Position numbers and translations under genes: made by a program. From NCBI GenBank assembly GCA_963744115.1, contig CAVUSI010000002.1, positions 558,001-622,000 on the forward strand: a DNA stretch of 64,000 nt, written 5' to 3'. The notes beneath the pieces were generated by a model. It did no database searches. It saw only the letters and a list, made by a program, of their open reading frames with translations, and was not told the origin of the DNA. Shown one piece after another: positions 17,608 through 26,060 of the stretch (position 1 is the first letter of the stretch; each line of letters starts with the position of its first letter). This DNA comes from Chersky-267 sp963744115 (GTDB lineage Bacteria; Chloroflexota; Limnocylindria; Limnocylindrales; CSP1-4).

Positions 17608-19150
17608 CGAGCCGGGGGCTGGCGTTGACGACGATCACGTACGCGCCTGGTCCAGGGACCGAGCCCGCATCGAGCGGCTCGTCGTAGGTCAGCTTCAGGG
17701 CGGCGCCGTTGACGACCGCGCTCGTCAGGTTCGGCGGGCTGAGGTCCGGCGGCGGGCCGCCGCCGCTGTCGTAGGTGCCATGGAGCTCGACGGCCGTCAG
17801 CCGGAGCTGGGTGGAGTCGGCCGTGCCGACCTGACCGTACGCCCAGCGGAGTCGAAGCCGGGCACCGTCCCAGATCGCCTTCGAGCCCGCCGTCAGGCCG
17901 GACAACGCGACGTTCGCGATCGTCGCCCAGGCACTGGTCCCCGGGTTCGTCGCGACGAGCGCCTCGCTCGACAGGGCGGTCGTCTCGTCGGCGGCGAACA
18001 GCTGGGCGAAGAGCGTCGTCTGGTCATCGGCGACCCCGACCGTCCGTGCCCTGATCGTGATCGTGAGCGAGCTCAGCGACGTCAGGTCGCTCGGCATGTC
18101 CGTCAGCAGGACGAAGGCGCGGCCAGCCGTCTTCTGCTGGTTCTGGAGGTAGGACGAGGTGTCGGCCCCGGCGATCCCCTCGTCGATCGCGTCGAAGGCC
18201 AGCGTCGTCCCGCGAACCTGGACCGCGGCGTCCCGGGTGCCATCCGCCGTCGGGCGCAGGGTCGGCAGGGTACCGCCACCACCACCGCCTCCACCTCCGC
18301 CCGGGGTGTCATTCGACACGGCTCGGCCACTGAACGCCGAGGCGTCGTTGCCGGCGATGTCCTGGACCGGGTTCGACGCCGGGACGCCGTACGAGGCGGT
18401 CACGACCTGACCGCTCGTCACCGCTGAGCCGAGCGTCAAGGTCACGCTCGAGCCGCCGACGCCGACCGCACCGACCGAGCGGGGGTTCCCGTCGACGACG
18501 ATGGCATACGCGCCAGGTCCAGGGACCGAGCCCGCATCGAGCGGCTCGTCGTAGGTCAGCTTCAGGGCGGCGCCGTTGACGACCGCGCTCGTCAGGTTCG
18601 GCGGGCTGAGGTCCGGCGGCGGGCCGCCGCCGCTGTCGTAGGTGCCATGGAGCTCGACGGCCGTCAGCCGGAGCTGGGTGGAGTCGGCCGTGCCGACCTG
18701 ACCGTACGCCCAGCGGAGTCGAAGCCGGGCACCGTCCCAGATCGCCTTCGAGCCCGCCGTCAGGCCGGACAACGCGACGTTCGCGATCGTCGCCCAGGCA
18801 CTGGTCCCCGGGTTCGTCGCGACGAGCGCCTCGCTCGACAGGGCGGTCGTCTCGTCGGCGGCGAACAGCTGGGCGAAGAGCGTCGTCTGGTCATCGGCGA
18901 CCCCGACCGTCCGTGCCCTGATCGTGATCGTGAGCGAGCTCAGCGACGTCAGGTCGCTCGGCATGTCCGTCAGCAGGACGAAGGCGCGGCCAGCCGTCTT
19001 CTGCTGGTTCTGGAGGTAGGACGAGGTGTCGGCCCCGGCGATCCCCTCGTCGATCGCGTCGAAGGCCAGCGTCGTCCCGCGAACCTGGACCGCGGCGTCC
19101 CGGGTGCCATCGGCCGTCGGGCGCAGGGTCGGCAGGGTGACCCGATGCAC
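16712..19150 (-). CDS. Secreted multidomain repeat protein, N-terminal and middle part (frameshifted)
   Basis: Only the part from 19150 down to about 17615 encodes real protein. There, two copies of a ~290-residue unit follow one another. Each has a beta-rich domain (opening L-P-T-L-R-P-T-A-D-G-T-R-D) and a SwmB-type Ig-like domain (L-T-S-A-V-V-N-G-A-A-L-K-L-T-Y-D-E-P-L), split by a run of ten Gly. After V-I-V-V-N-A-S-P-R the frame turns into Arg-rich nonsense, while the correct continuation lies in the frame of the C-terminal piece; a single extra G in CCCCGG (about 17620-17626) explains this. Upstream, the signal peptide is in yet another frame (19145-19244). The whole gene should run from 19244 to 16300, about 980 residues. 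Confidence 0.7.
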   Translation of the reverse strand: MHRVTLPTLRPTADGTRDAAVQVRGTTLAFDAIDEGIAGADTSSYLQNQQKTAGRAFVLLTDMPSDLTSLSSLTITIRARTVGVADDQTTLFAQLFAADETTALSSEALVATNPGTSAWATIANVALSGLTAGSKAIWDGARLRLRWAYGQVGTADSTQLRLTAVELHGTYDSGGGPPPDLSPPNLTSAVVNGAALKLTYDEPLDAGSVPGPGAYAIVVDGNPRSVGAVGVGGSSVTLTLGSAVTSGQVVTASYGVPASNPVQDIAGNDASAFSGRAVSNDTPGGGGGGGGGGTLPTLRPTADGTRDAAVQVRGTTLAFDAIDEGIAGADTSSYLQNQQKTAGRAFVLLTDMPSDLTSLSSLTITIRARTVGVADDQTTLFAQLFAADETTALSSEALVATNPGTSAWATIANVALSGLTAGSKAIWDGARLRLRWAYGQVGTADSTQLRLTAVELHGTYDSGGGPPPDLSPPNLTSAVVNGAALKLTYDEPLDAGSVPGPGAYVIVVNASPRLGERGRRRRLERQPLAGVECHERRHGQRLLQRADPPRPGPGWERRRRLRRSGRDERHPTAGRRRQRLGERDHRCRPGRKHPGRWTPAGFERRDLGGRHQPRPERRVRERQLRGLDRLGRLGRRRDRPGQVRIAQRQGRHVRPRRPRVEDRRRLELVDQVQPFALDLPDRDRGDPHRERPGQRRNGHPGQRHGPGGPGLEPDRDPSPDPGQSDLTHDAGQLEPRSDHLLRRRGATRTQRRLHPVRGNERVDRQSGPVEDQRGRVPGRSGPGLGGPPDPLRLGLDGPLLARPGHRRYERLQ
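17647..18271 (+). repeat. Near-identical direct repeat, copy 1 (867 bp offset)
   Basis: About 625 bases repeated at 18514-19138 with a constant offset of 867. By eye I see only two or three mismatches (for example CCTGG/CCAGG at the left end and TCCGCC/TCGGCC near the right end). It lies inside the reverse-strand secreted gene. Confidence 0.95.
18514..19138 (+). repeat. Near-identical direct repeat, copy 2
   Basis: Partner of 17647-18271. Its near identity at synonymous positions points to a recent tandem duplication or gene conversion rather than old domain repetition. Confidence 0.95.
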
Positions 19151-19244
19151 CGACGGTGCCTGTCGGAGTCAGCGCGCCCAGGACACCCAGGACCGCCGCC
19201 GCGATCAGGACCTGACGCGCTCGTCGTCGTGGCGTTCCGGGCAC
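19145..19244 (-). other. Signal-peptide exon-like start of the secreted repeat gene
   Basis: GTG at 19244 follows an AGGAGG(GG) ribosome-binding site and encodes M-P-G-T-P-R-R-R-A-R followed by a hydrophobic Ala/Val/Leu core and T-V-G-A-S, a clear signal peptide. The frame then leaves the repeat domain. Removing one G from TCGGGTC (about 19143-19149) would join it directly to the V-T-L-P-T-L-R-P start of the first repeat. This is therefore the true 5' end of the gene. Confidence 0.75.
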
Positions 19245-19330
19245 GCGCGCCCCCCTCCTGTCGAGGAGCGAGCGTACGCCGGCGACGCATCGACGGCAAG
19301 CCTCGGGGAGCGGCGTCTATCCTCTGTTCG

Positions 19331-20005
19331 ATGCCTCTGGATCGGATCGAGACCGCCGAGGAGATCGGCCCGAAGAAGGCCTTCCGCTGGGCCCTCGACT
19401 GGCCCGGCTGGTGCCGCGGTGGCCGCGACAGCGAACGGGCGCTCGAGGCCTTCGTCGCGTCCGCCCCGCGCTACGGTGTCGTCGCGGTCGCGGCGGGCCT
19501 GGACTTCCCGGCCGAGCCCGGGGCCGTCAGCGCCCACGACCTGGTGACCCTCGAGGCCCTCGAGGGCGGGGCCGCCACCGACTTCGGCGTCCCATATGCC
19601 ATCGGGACGCTCGACCGACGACCGCTCGATGCGGCCGCTGCGGCGCGCCAGGCGCTCCTGGTCGAGGCCGCCTGGACGGTCCTCGAGCGGGTCGTCGCGG
19701 CGGCTCCGCAGGAGCTTCGCAAGGGTCCTCGGGGCGGCGGCCGGGACCGCGACCGGATCGTCGAGCACGTCGTCGGCGCCGAGCACGCCTATGCGCGCGA
19801 GATGGGGCTCAAGCTCGAGGCGCCGAGCCCCGCCGATCGGGCCGCCGTGGCGGCGATGCGCCGGGCGATGCTCGACGTACTCGCCGGGCCGACCGACGGC
19901 TCGGTCCTCGCCGGCCGGAAGTGGACGAGCCGATATGCTGCGCGCCGGATCGCCTGGCATGCGCTCGACCACGCCTGGGAGATCGAGGACCGGACGGAGC
20001 GCTAG
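19331..20005 (+). CDS. DinB-like four-helix protein
   Basis: A 224-residue protein. The C-terminal half resembles the DinB/YfiT fold: H-V-V-G-A-E-H-A-Y-A-R on one helix and R-R-I-A-W-H-A-L-D-H-A-W-E-I-E-D on a later helix supply the His residues of the usual metal site. The N-terminal ~90 residues (W-x-W-P-G-W-C-R-x-G-x-D-x-E-x-A-L-E) are of a type seen in uncharacterised actinobacterial and Chloroflexota proteins. DinB-like proteins are often thiol-dependent transferases, but the reaction here is unknown. ATG at 19331 has no Shine-Dalgarno; TATCCT lies seven bases upstream (19318-19323), suggesting a leaderless mRNA. Confidence 0.6.
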   Translation: MPLDRIETAEEIGPKKAFRWALDWPGWCRGGRDSERALEAFVASAPRYGVVAVAAGLDFPAEPGAVSAHDLVTLEALEGGAATDFGVPYAIGTLDRRPLDAAAAARQALLVEAAWTVLERVVAAAPQELRKGPRGGGRDRDRIVEHVVGAEHAYAREMGLKLEAPSPADRAAVAAMRRAMLDVLAGPTDGSVLAGRKWTSRYAARRIAWHALDHAWEIEDRTER

Positions 20006-20017
20006 CCGAGGCCGCGA

Positions 20018-20326
20018 CTAGGAAGGGTCGTCCACCCGGGACGTCGCGCTGTCACGCTCCTCGAGCGCGACCAGCGCCTCGATGATCGCTCGATAGACGT
20101 CGAGCAGGTCGGCCTGGGGGAGGGGACCCTCATTGGCCATCGCCACCCGCAGCAGGACCTCACGCTCCCGCTCGGGGTCGCGGACCGCCGCTCGGCCCGC
20201 CGCCGCCTTGGCCCGCCCCGCCTCGAGTGCCAGCGTCGCCCGCTCGTTCAGCAGCGCGACGATCGCCCGGTCGAGATCGTCGATCCGTTCACGCAGCGCG
20301 TCGAGCTCGTCGTCGGACGCGGTCAT
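20018..20326 (-). CDS. Chorismate mutase (AroQ class)
   Basis: A 102-residue all-helical protein that converts chorismate to prephenate, the branch to Phe and Tyr. The first helix L-R-x-R-I-D-x-L-D-R-x-I-V-x-L-L-N-E-R and the following K and R residues, then D-P-E-R-E-R-E-V-L, match the stand-alone AroQ class II mutase. It is the last gene of the aro operon; its start overlaps the aroQ dehydratase stop by four bases. No prephenate dehydratase or dehydrogenase is in the window, so that part of the pathway must be elsewhere. Confidence 0.88.
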   Translation of the reverse strand: MTASDDELDALRERIDDLDRAIVALLNERATLALEAGRAKAAAGRAAVRDPEREREVLLRVAMANEGPLPQADLLDVYRAIIEALVALEERDSATSRVDDPS

Positions 20327-20769
20327 CGCGGCAGCTCGCCGGCGGCCACCCGCCGGTCGATCGACTCGAGCGCGCGCGTGTAGCCGCCCGGCCCCTGCCC
20401 CGCGATCGATTCGACGGCGATATCGTGGAGGAGGTTGACCTGGCGGAACGGCTCTCGGGTCGACGGGTCCGACAGGTGCACCTCGATGAACGGGCGGGCG
20501 ACCGCGAGCAGCGCATCGCGCAGCGACACGGATGTGTGGGTCAGACCCGCGGCGTTGACGATCGCCACGTCGAAGTCGCGCTGGTGGAGCCGATCGATCA
20601 GCGCCCCTTCGTGGTTCGACTGGAAGAAGTCGATCGCGTGCCCGAGCTCGCGCGCCTGCTGGGCGAGTCCCGCGTGGATCTCGTCGAGGGTCATCCGGCC
20701 GTAGATCTCCGGCTGGCGAGTCCCGAGCAGGTTGAGGTTCGGACCTTCGAGCACGAGCACCCGGGTCAT
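20323..20769 (-). CDS. aroQ: 3-dehydroquinate dehydratase, type II
   Basis: Third step of the shikimate pathway. The 148-residue protein is the usual size for the dodecameric type II enzyme. It shows G-P-N-L-N-L-L-G-T-R-Q-P-E-I-Y-G (with the catalytic Arg and Tyr), Q-S-N-H-E-G, I-V-N-A-A-G-L-T-H-T-S and E-V-H-L-S-D-P (catalytic His). It overlaps the aroKB stop and the chorismate mutase start by four bases each. Confidence 0.96.
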   Translation of the reverse strand: MTRVLVLEGPNLNLLGTRQPEIYGRMTLDEIHAGLAQQARELGHAIDFFQSNHEGALIDRLHQRDFDVAIVNAAGLTHTSVSLRDALLAVARPFIEVHLSDPSTREPFRQVNLLHDIAVESIAGQGPGGYTRALESIDRRVAAGELPR

Positions 20770-22442
20770 CGGAGCGGCGCCCCTTCCACCGCGGGCTCGA
20801 GCAGGCCGGCGACGACCGCGTCGACGACCAATTCGGGCACGTCCGACCGGACGATCACGCCGTCGACCGTCGGCAGCACCCAGCGCAACCGACCCTCGGC
20901 GTGCTTCTTGTCCGCGCCGAGGTGCCGGCGCACGACGTCGGCCGACAACTCCAGCCGACCGATGCCGAGCCCGAGGCCGTCGAGGAGATCCTCGATCCGG
21001 GCCGCGCGCGCCGCCGGCGTCGCCCCGACCTCGACGCCGATCCGGCAGGCCCCGCGGAGCCCGTAGGCCACCGCCTCGCCGTGGAGCAAGGTCTCGTACC
21101 CGCCGGCCGCCTCGATCGCGTGACCGATCGAGTGCCCGAGGTTGAGGGCGAGCCGTCCAGCCGCGGCCGTCCCCGTCGCACGAACGCCGCCGCCGAGCTC
21201 GCGCTCGTCGGCCAGGACGGTCTCGACCTTGGCCCAGGCCGCGCGCTCGACCACCTCGGCCGCCGACCCGTCGGCGAAGGCCGCGTCGTCACCGCCGGCG
21301 ATCCTTCTGCCCGCGTCCTCGAGCACCGAGAACAGCCGCTCGTCGCCGAGCGCGGCCATCTTGACGGCCTCGCCCAGCGCGGCTCGTCGCTGCCGTTCGG
21401 GCAGCGTCCTGAGGTAGGCCACGTCGGCGATGACGGCGGCCGGCTGATGGAAGGCGCCGACCAGGTTCTTGCCCTCCGGCAGATCGACCGCGGTCTTCCC
21501 GCCGATCGAGCTGTCGAGCTGGGCGACGAGCGTCGTCGGGACGTGGACGATCGGGATCCCGCGCAGGTAGGTCGCGGCCAGGAACCCGGCGCTGTCGCCG
21601 AGCGCGCCACCGCCGATCGCCACGAGCGGTTCTCCGCGTTCGACCCGAAGCTCGGCGAGCGCGCTCGCGGCGTGCTCGATCAGGCTCAGCCGCTTGGCCG
21701 CCTCACCCTCCGGGAAGAGGCCGAGCTCGAGGGGGAGCCCGACCGCATCGAGCGCCGCCGTGATCGCCGGCCCGACGAACCCCCAGGCGCCGGGCTCCGA
21801 CACGACGAGGGCCCGCTGGGCGCCCATCCGACCGAGCTGCTCGACGAGGACCTCCGGCGCGATCCCCTCCCCGAAGACGATCCGTCCGATCGCCGTATGG
21901 GCGTCGAACAGCCGGGTCCCGCTCGCCGGAGGCACCGACACGATCGTCTCGATGGCATCGACGACCGAGCCGACCGGTGCCAGGCCGTTGACCCGGTAGC
22001 CGGCGGCGTAGAACCGCTCGCGCGCCGAGGCCAGGCCCCGGATGGCGCCGATCGGGTCCGGCCCGGCAACAAGCGGCCGCGGGTTCGGGCTGTGGCGGAG
22101 CCGCTGGGCGAGGGCTTCGGGCGCACCGTCGAGCCAGATCACGGCCCGGCCGCGGTACAGCAACCAGCGATTGCGCGGGTCAACGACGGCGCCGCCACCC
22201 GAGGCGATGACCCGCTCGATCGTCGTTCCCTCGGTGGCCGCACCGAGTCCCGCGACGGCGTCCCGCTCGCGGATGCGGAAGCCGACCTCGCCCTCGTCCG
22301 AGAAGATCTCCGCGATCCGCCGACCTGCCGCCGCTTCGACGACCTCATCGAGGTCGATGAACGGCGCGTCGTGACGCGCCGCCAGCCGTCGGCCGATCGC
22401 GCTCTTGCCGCTGCCGGGCAACCCGACCAGGAGGACGTCCAT
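20766..22442 (-). CDS. aroKB: Shikimate kinase - 3-dehydroquinate synthase fusion
   Basis: A 558-residue bifunctional protein. Residues 1-170 are shikimate kinase: Walker A GLPGSGKS at 7-14, the substrate Asp at 32, Arg at 56/58 and GGGA at 82-85. Residues about 185-558 are dehydroquinate synthase: G-G-K-T-A-V-D around 314-320, and the zinc ligands Glu358, His437 and His454 (in G-E-A-V-K, L-G-H-S-I-G-H and L-H-G-E-A). The two reactions are steps 2 and 5 of the pathway. ATG at 22442 is chosen because the kinase starts there at once; a longer frame upstream overlaps aroC and is Arg-rich nonsense. Spacing to the aroC stop is seven bases. Confidence 0.95.
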   Translation of the reverse strand: MDVLLVGLPGSGKSAIGRRLAARHDAPFIDLDEVVEAAAGRRIAEIFSDEGEVGFRIRERDAVAGLGAATEGTTIERVIASGGGAVVDPRNRWLLYRGRAVIWLDGAPEALAQRLRHSPNPRPLVAGPDPIGAIRGLASARERFYAAGYRVNGLAPVGSVVDAIETIVSVPPASGTRLFDAHTAIGRIVFGEGIAPEVLVEQLGRMGAQRALVVSEPGAWGFVGPAITAALDAVGLPLELGLFPEGEAAKRLSLIEHAASALAELRVERGEPLVAIGGGALGDSAGFLAATYLRGIPIVHVPTTLVAQLDSSIGGKTAVDLPEGKNLVGAFHQPAAVIADVAYLRTLPERQRRAALGEAVKMAALGDERLFSVLEDAGRRIAGGDDAAFADGSAAEVVERAAWAKVETVLADERELGGGVRATGTAAAGRLALNLGHSIGHAIEAAGGYETLLHGEAVAYGLRGACRIGVEVGATPAARAARIEDLLDGLGLGIGRLELSADVVRRHLGADKKHAEGRLRWVLPTVDGVIVRSDVPELVVDAVVAGLLEPAVEGAPLR

Positions 22443-22449
22443 GGTCGCC

Positions 22450-23775
22450 TCAGTCGTCCCCGCCCGAGCCGGCTTCGCCGTCCCCGGTCGTCTCGTCGCT
22501 CCGGGACTGCCCCGGCTCGCCCCCGGCCGACCCCGCGGCGCGGCGGCCACCGGCGACCGGCGCGTCCGGCGCCCGTGAGATGCGCTCGCGATAACGCTCG
22601 AGGTTGTCCTTCGTCTCCGCCACGCTGTCACCACCGAACTTGTCGAGGACGAAGTCCGCGATCGTCAGCATGACCATGGCCTCGCCGACGACGCCGGCCG
22701 CCGGGACGACGCTGATGTCGCTCCGCTCGTAGTGCGCCTTGTCGACGGTCTCGCCGCTGATCAGGTCGGCCGACGGGAGCGGCCGGGCGAGAGTCGAGAT
22801 GGGCTTGACCGCACCGCGCACCACGAGGGGCTCACCGTTGCTGATCCCCCCGGTCAGGCCACCGGCGTTGTTCGACCGATGGATCCAGCGACCGCCCTCG
22901 CCCCGTCCCTCGATGACGTCATGGACGGCCGACCCGAACCGGCGCGTCTGCTCGAAGCCGAGCCCGAACTCGACGCCCTTGACGATGTTGATGCTCATGA
23001 CGGCCGCGGCGAGCGCCGCGTCGAGCCGTCGGTCCCAGTGGACGTACGAGCCGAGCCCGATCGGCAACCCGTGGGCGACGACCTCGAAGACGCCGCCGAC
23101 CGTGTCCCCGTTCGATCGCGCCTCGTCGATCCGGGCGATCATCCGCGTCTCGGCCTCGGGGTCGGGGCAGCGCAGCGGGGATGCGTCGGCCTCGTCGCGG
23201 GAGCGCGTGGCTCGGGCCGGATCGACGGCCTCGCCGCCGACCTCGGCCGTGAACGACCAGGTCTCGATCCCGAACTCGGCCAGCAACGCCCGGGCGACGC
23301 CGCCGGCGGCGACCCGCGCGGCGGTCTCGCGGGCAGACGCCCGCTCGAGGACGTTGCGGACGTCGTTGAACCCGTACTTCAGCGCCCCGGCCAGGTCGGC
23401 GTGTCCTGGACGGACCCGGGTGACCGGCATCGCCCGCTTGTTCCCCTCTTCGGCGGCGGCGAGGAGCTCGGCGGCGGCCGTGTCGGTAAGCGGCCCGACC
23501 TCCATCACGCCGGTCCAGTTCTCCCAGTCCCGATTGGCGACCTGGAGCAGGATCGGCGAGCCCAGGGTCGTGCCATGGCGGACGCCCGAGACGATCTCGG
23601 CACGGTCCTGCTCGATGGCCTGACGGGCGCCGCGACCGTAGCCGCGTTGGCGCCGGCCGAGGTCGATCGCCAGCGCGTCCGAGGTCAACGCCAGGCCGGC
23701 GGGCACGCCCTCGACGATGACCCCGAGCGCCTGCCCATGGGACTCGCCGGCCGTCAGGAAGCGCAGTCGACCCAC
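22450..23775 (-). CDS. aroC: Chorismate synthase
   Basis: Last step of the shikimate pathway: removes phosphate from EPSP to give chorismate, using reduced FMN. The 441-residue protein has G-E-S-H-G near the N-terminus, R-x-G-T-T-x-G-S-P-I, and R-x-S-A-R-E-T-A-A-R-V-A-A-G motifs. The last ~45 residues are a Gly/Glu/Asp-rich tail beyond the normal end. It follows aroE by three bases and precedes aroKB by seven. Confidence 0.96.
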   Translation of the reverse strand: MGRLRFLTAGESHGQALGVIVEGVPAGLALTSDALAIDLGRRQRGYGRGARQAIEQDRAEIVSGVRHGTTLGSPILLQVANRDWENWTGVMEVGPLTDTAAAELLAAAEEGNKRAMPVTRVRPGHADLAGALKYGFNDVRNVLERASARETAARVAAGGVARALLAEFGIETWSFTAEVGGEAVDPARATRSRDEADASPLRCPDPEAETRMIARIDEARSNGDTVGGVFEVVAHGLPIGLGSYVHWDRRLDAALAAAVMSINIVKGVEFGLGFEQTRRFGSAVHDVIEGRGEGGRWIHRSNNAGGLTGGISNGEPLVVRGAVKPISTLARPLPSADLISGETVDKAHYERSDISVVPAAGVVGEAMVMLTIADFVLDKFGGDSVAETKDNLERYRERISRAPDAPVAGGRRAAGSAGGEPGQSRSDETTGDGEAGSGGDD

Positions 23776-23778
23776 GCG

Positions 23779-24663
23779 CTATCCGGTCGTGACGGCGCCG
23801 GTCGGCTCGCCCTCGGCCGACTCGATGCCGCCGGCGCGCGCCTCGGCGAGCTTGGACTGCATCAGCTCGAGCGGCGCCGGCTGACCGGTCCACAGGGTGA
23901 ACGCGGCGGCTCCCTGGTGGAGGAGCATCAGCTCGCCGTCGGCGGTCTCGTCACCCGCGGCCGCCGCGTCGCGGAGCAGCCGCGTCCTGCGGTAGACGAG
24001 GTCGAGGACGAGCAGCTCCGGCGGCAGGATCTCGCCGGGGATCGGGGTCTCGTCGCCGTGGAGCCCGATGGAGGTCGCATTGACGAGGACCCGCGTCTTG
24101 GCCAGCTCCGCCTCGATGATCGACTCGTGCCAGGGCATCGCTCGGAGCTCCATGTGCGCGGCGCTCCGACCGAAATGCTTGACCAGCGCTTCGGCTCGGT
24201 GAAGGTGGCGGTTGAAGACGATGACCCGGGTGAACCCCTCGGTGATCAACCCATAGACGACCGCCCGGGATCCGCCGCCGGCCCCGAGGACGACCGCCTG
24301 GCGAGGCATCTTCTGCTTCCCGACGAGCTTGTCGAGCGCGACCTTGAAGCCAGGCACGTCGGTGTTGTGCCCGATCAGCTTCCTGCCCTCCCGCGTCAGG
24401 GTGTTGACCGCGCCCGTGGCGTGCGCCTCCTCGGTCAGGCGATCGACCAGTGGGACGACCTTCTCCTTGTGGGGGATCGTGACGTTCGCGCCCAGGAAGT
24501 CGTCGCCGCGCAGTTCGGCGATCGCTTCGGCGAGCTCCATCGGAGCGCGGTCCCAGAGCTCGTACGTCGCGTCGATCGACCGGTCGTCGAAGGCCGCCTG
24601 CTGCATCGCGCCCGACAGCGAATGGGCCACCGGATGGCCGATCAGGACGACACGCTTGGTCAT
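23779..24663 (-). CDS. aroE: Shikimate dehydrogenase
   Basis: NADPH-dependent reduction of 3-dehydroshikimate. The 294-residue protein shows S-L-S-G-A-M-Q-Q (substrate site), N-V-T-I-P-H-K with the catalytic Lys, N-T-D-V-P-G-F with the catalytic Asp, and the dinucleotide loop G-A-G-G-G-S-R-A-V. ATG at 24663 overlaps the aroA stop (ATGA) and starts the protein at M-T-K-R-V-V-L-I-G, the normal first strand; a longer upstream start would extend into aroA. The last ~25 residues are low complexity. Confidence 0.95.
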   Translation of the reverse strand: MTKRVVLIGHPVAHSLSGAMQQAAFDDRSIDATYELWDRAPMELAEAIAELRGDDFLGANVTIPHKEKVVPLVDRLTEEAHATGAVNTLTREGRKLIGHNTDVPGFKVALDKLVGKQKMPRQAVVLGAGGGSRAVVYGLITEGFTRVIVFNRHLHRAEALVKHFGRSAAHMELRAMPWHESIIEAELAKTRVLVNATSIGLHGDETPIPGEILPPELLVLDLVYRRTRLLRDAAAAGDETADGELMLLHQGAAAFTLWTGQPAPLELMQSKLAEARAGGIESAEGEPTGAVTTG

Positions 24664-26060
24664 GCCCGCACCCTTTCGAGTTCGCTGAAGAAACCGGGGT
24701 AGGAGATGGAGGCGCATGCCGGCCGGTCGATCGTGCTGGCTCCGGACGCGATGAGGCCGGCGACGGCGAAGGTCATCGCCAGCCGATGATCGTCGAGGCT
24801 CTCGGTCGAGGCGCCGACGAGCGCGGTCGGTCCCTCGATCGTCAGGTCGTCGCCGTCGACGGTCACCCGTCCGCCGAGGGCGGTCAGGCCGGCCGCGATG
24901 CCCGCGATCCGATCCGATTCCTTGTGGCGGAGCTCGCCGGCGCCGCGGATGATCGTCCGGCCGCGAGCCTGGGTGGCCGCCAGGCAGAGGACCGGGATCT
25001 CGTCGATCGCCGCAGCGACCTCAGCGGGGGTCAGGTCGATCGCCGTCAGCACGCTGGAGCGGACGATCAGGTCCGCCCTGGGCTCGCCGACGCCGGCATC
25101 GGCGCCCTGCGACGGGGAGACTCCCTCGGCGTCCGGAGCTGGCCGCTCCTCGATCGTCGCGCCCATCCGCCGGAGCAGGTCGACGATCGACCGACGGGTC
25201 GGGTTCACGCCGACGCCCCGGAGGGTCAGTTCGGCATCCGGGTGGATCGCCCCGGCGACCAGCCAGAACGCCGCTGCGGACACGTCCGCCGGGACTCGCT
25301 CGACCACCGCCTGCACCGGTCCTCCTCCGTCGAGACTCCAGCTCACGCCACCACCCGCCGTCGCCTCGCGCGTCACGGCCACGCCCCGGGCTCGAAGCAT
25401 CCGCTCGGTGTGATCGCGGGTCGCGATCGCCTCGCGGACGGTCGTCCGGCCATCGGCTCGCAACCCCGCCAGGAGGATCGCCGACTTCACCTGGGCGCTG
25501 GGGACGACGGTCGTCACGTCGATCGCCCGAAGCGGGGTATGGCCGACCACGGTCAGCGGCGGGAGGGAATCGTTCCGGCGGGCGTGGAGCACGGCGCCCA
25601 TCGAGCGCAGCGGTTCGATGATACGGGCCACCGGACGGCGCCGCAACGAGACATCGCCATCGAGGACGTGGGTCGCCGGCAGTCCGGCCAGGATCCCGGC
25701 GGTCAACCGCAGGGTCGTGCCCGAGTTGCGACAGTCGAGGATGCCGTCCGCCTCGGTCAGCCCGTCCACGCCCGGCGAGACGATCCGGTAGGTGACCCGG
25801 CGACCGTCCTCGACCGTCCGCTCGACCGACACGCCGAGTCGGCCGACGATGGCCGCGGTCGTCCGGACGTCCTCGCCGTCGCCGGCAGCCTCGATCAGGC
25901 TCTCCCCGTCGGCAAGGGCCGCCAGCAGCAGGGCGCGATGGCTGATCGACTTGTCGCCGGGCAGTCCGGGGGCGCCCCGAAGCCGGGCCGCCGGGCGGAC
26001 GGTGGCCGGTCCCTCCGTCCCTGGGTCGGACTCCTGAGCGATCGCGGGCGAGCCGCTCAA
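24660..26060 (-). CDS. aroA: 3-phosphoshikimate 1-carboxyvinyltransferase (EPSP synthase)
   Basis: Transfers enolpyruvate from PEP to shikimate 3-phosphate. The 466-residue protein has the signature P-G-D-K-S-I-S-H-R at the N-terminus, N-S-G-T-T-L-R in the first half, and E-L-R-H-K-E-S-D-R near the end. An insertion of about 20 residues rich in Pro, Gly and Ala (around residues 305-325) is not usual. The start is TTG at 26060, giving a TTGA overlap with the aroF stop; no other in-frame NTG precedes the PGDKSISHR motif at a sensible distance. Confidence 0.94.
   Translation of the reverse strand: MSGSPAIAQESDPGTEGPATVRPAARLRGAPGLPGDKSISHRALLLAALADGESLIEAAGDGEDVRTTAAIVGRLGVSVERTVEDGRRVTYRIVSPGVDGLTEADGILDCRNSGTTLRLTAGILAGLPATHVLDGDVSLRRRPVARIIEPLRSMGAVLHARRNDSLPPLTVVGHTPLRAIDVTTVVPSAQVKSAILLAGLRADGRTTVREAIATRDHTERMLRARGVAVTREATAGGGVSWSLDGGGPVQAVVERVPADVSAAAFWLVAGAIHPDAELTLRGVGVNPTRRSIVDLLRRMGATIEERPAPDAEGVSPSQGADAGVGEPRADLIVRSSVLTAIDLTPAEVAAAIDEIPVLCLAATQARGRTIIRGAGELRHKESDRIAGIAAGLTALGGRVTVDGDDLTIEGPTALVGASTESLDDHRLAMTFAVAGLIASGASTIDRPACASISYPGFFSELERVRA

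Noticed and set aside
16712..17615. Last ~300 codons of the 812-codon reverse frame
   Set aside because: After the frameshift this part is Arg/Gly nonsense; the true continuation is in the other frame.
17647..19138. Insertion sequence or transposon from the long direct repeat
   Set aside because: The repeats encode secreted-protein domains; no transposase or terminal inverted repeats.
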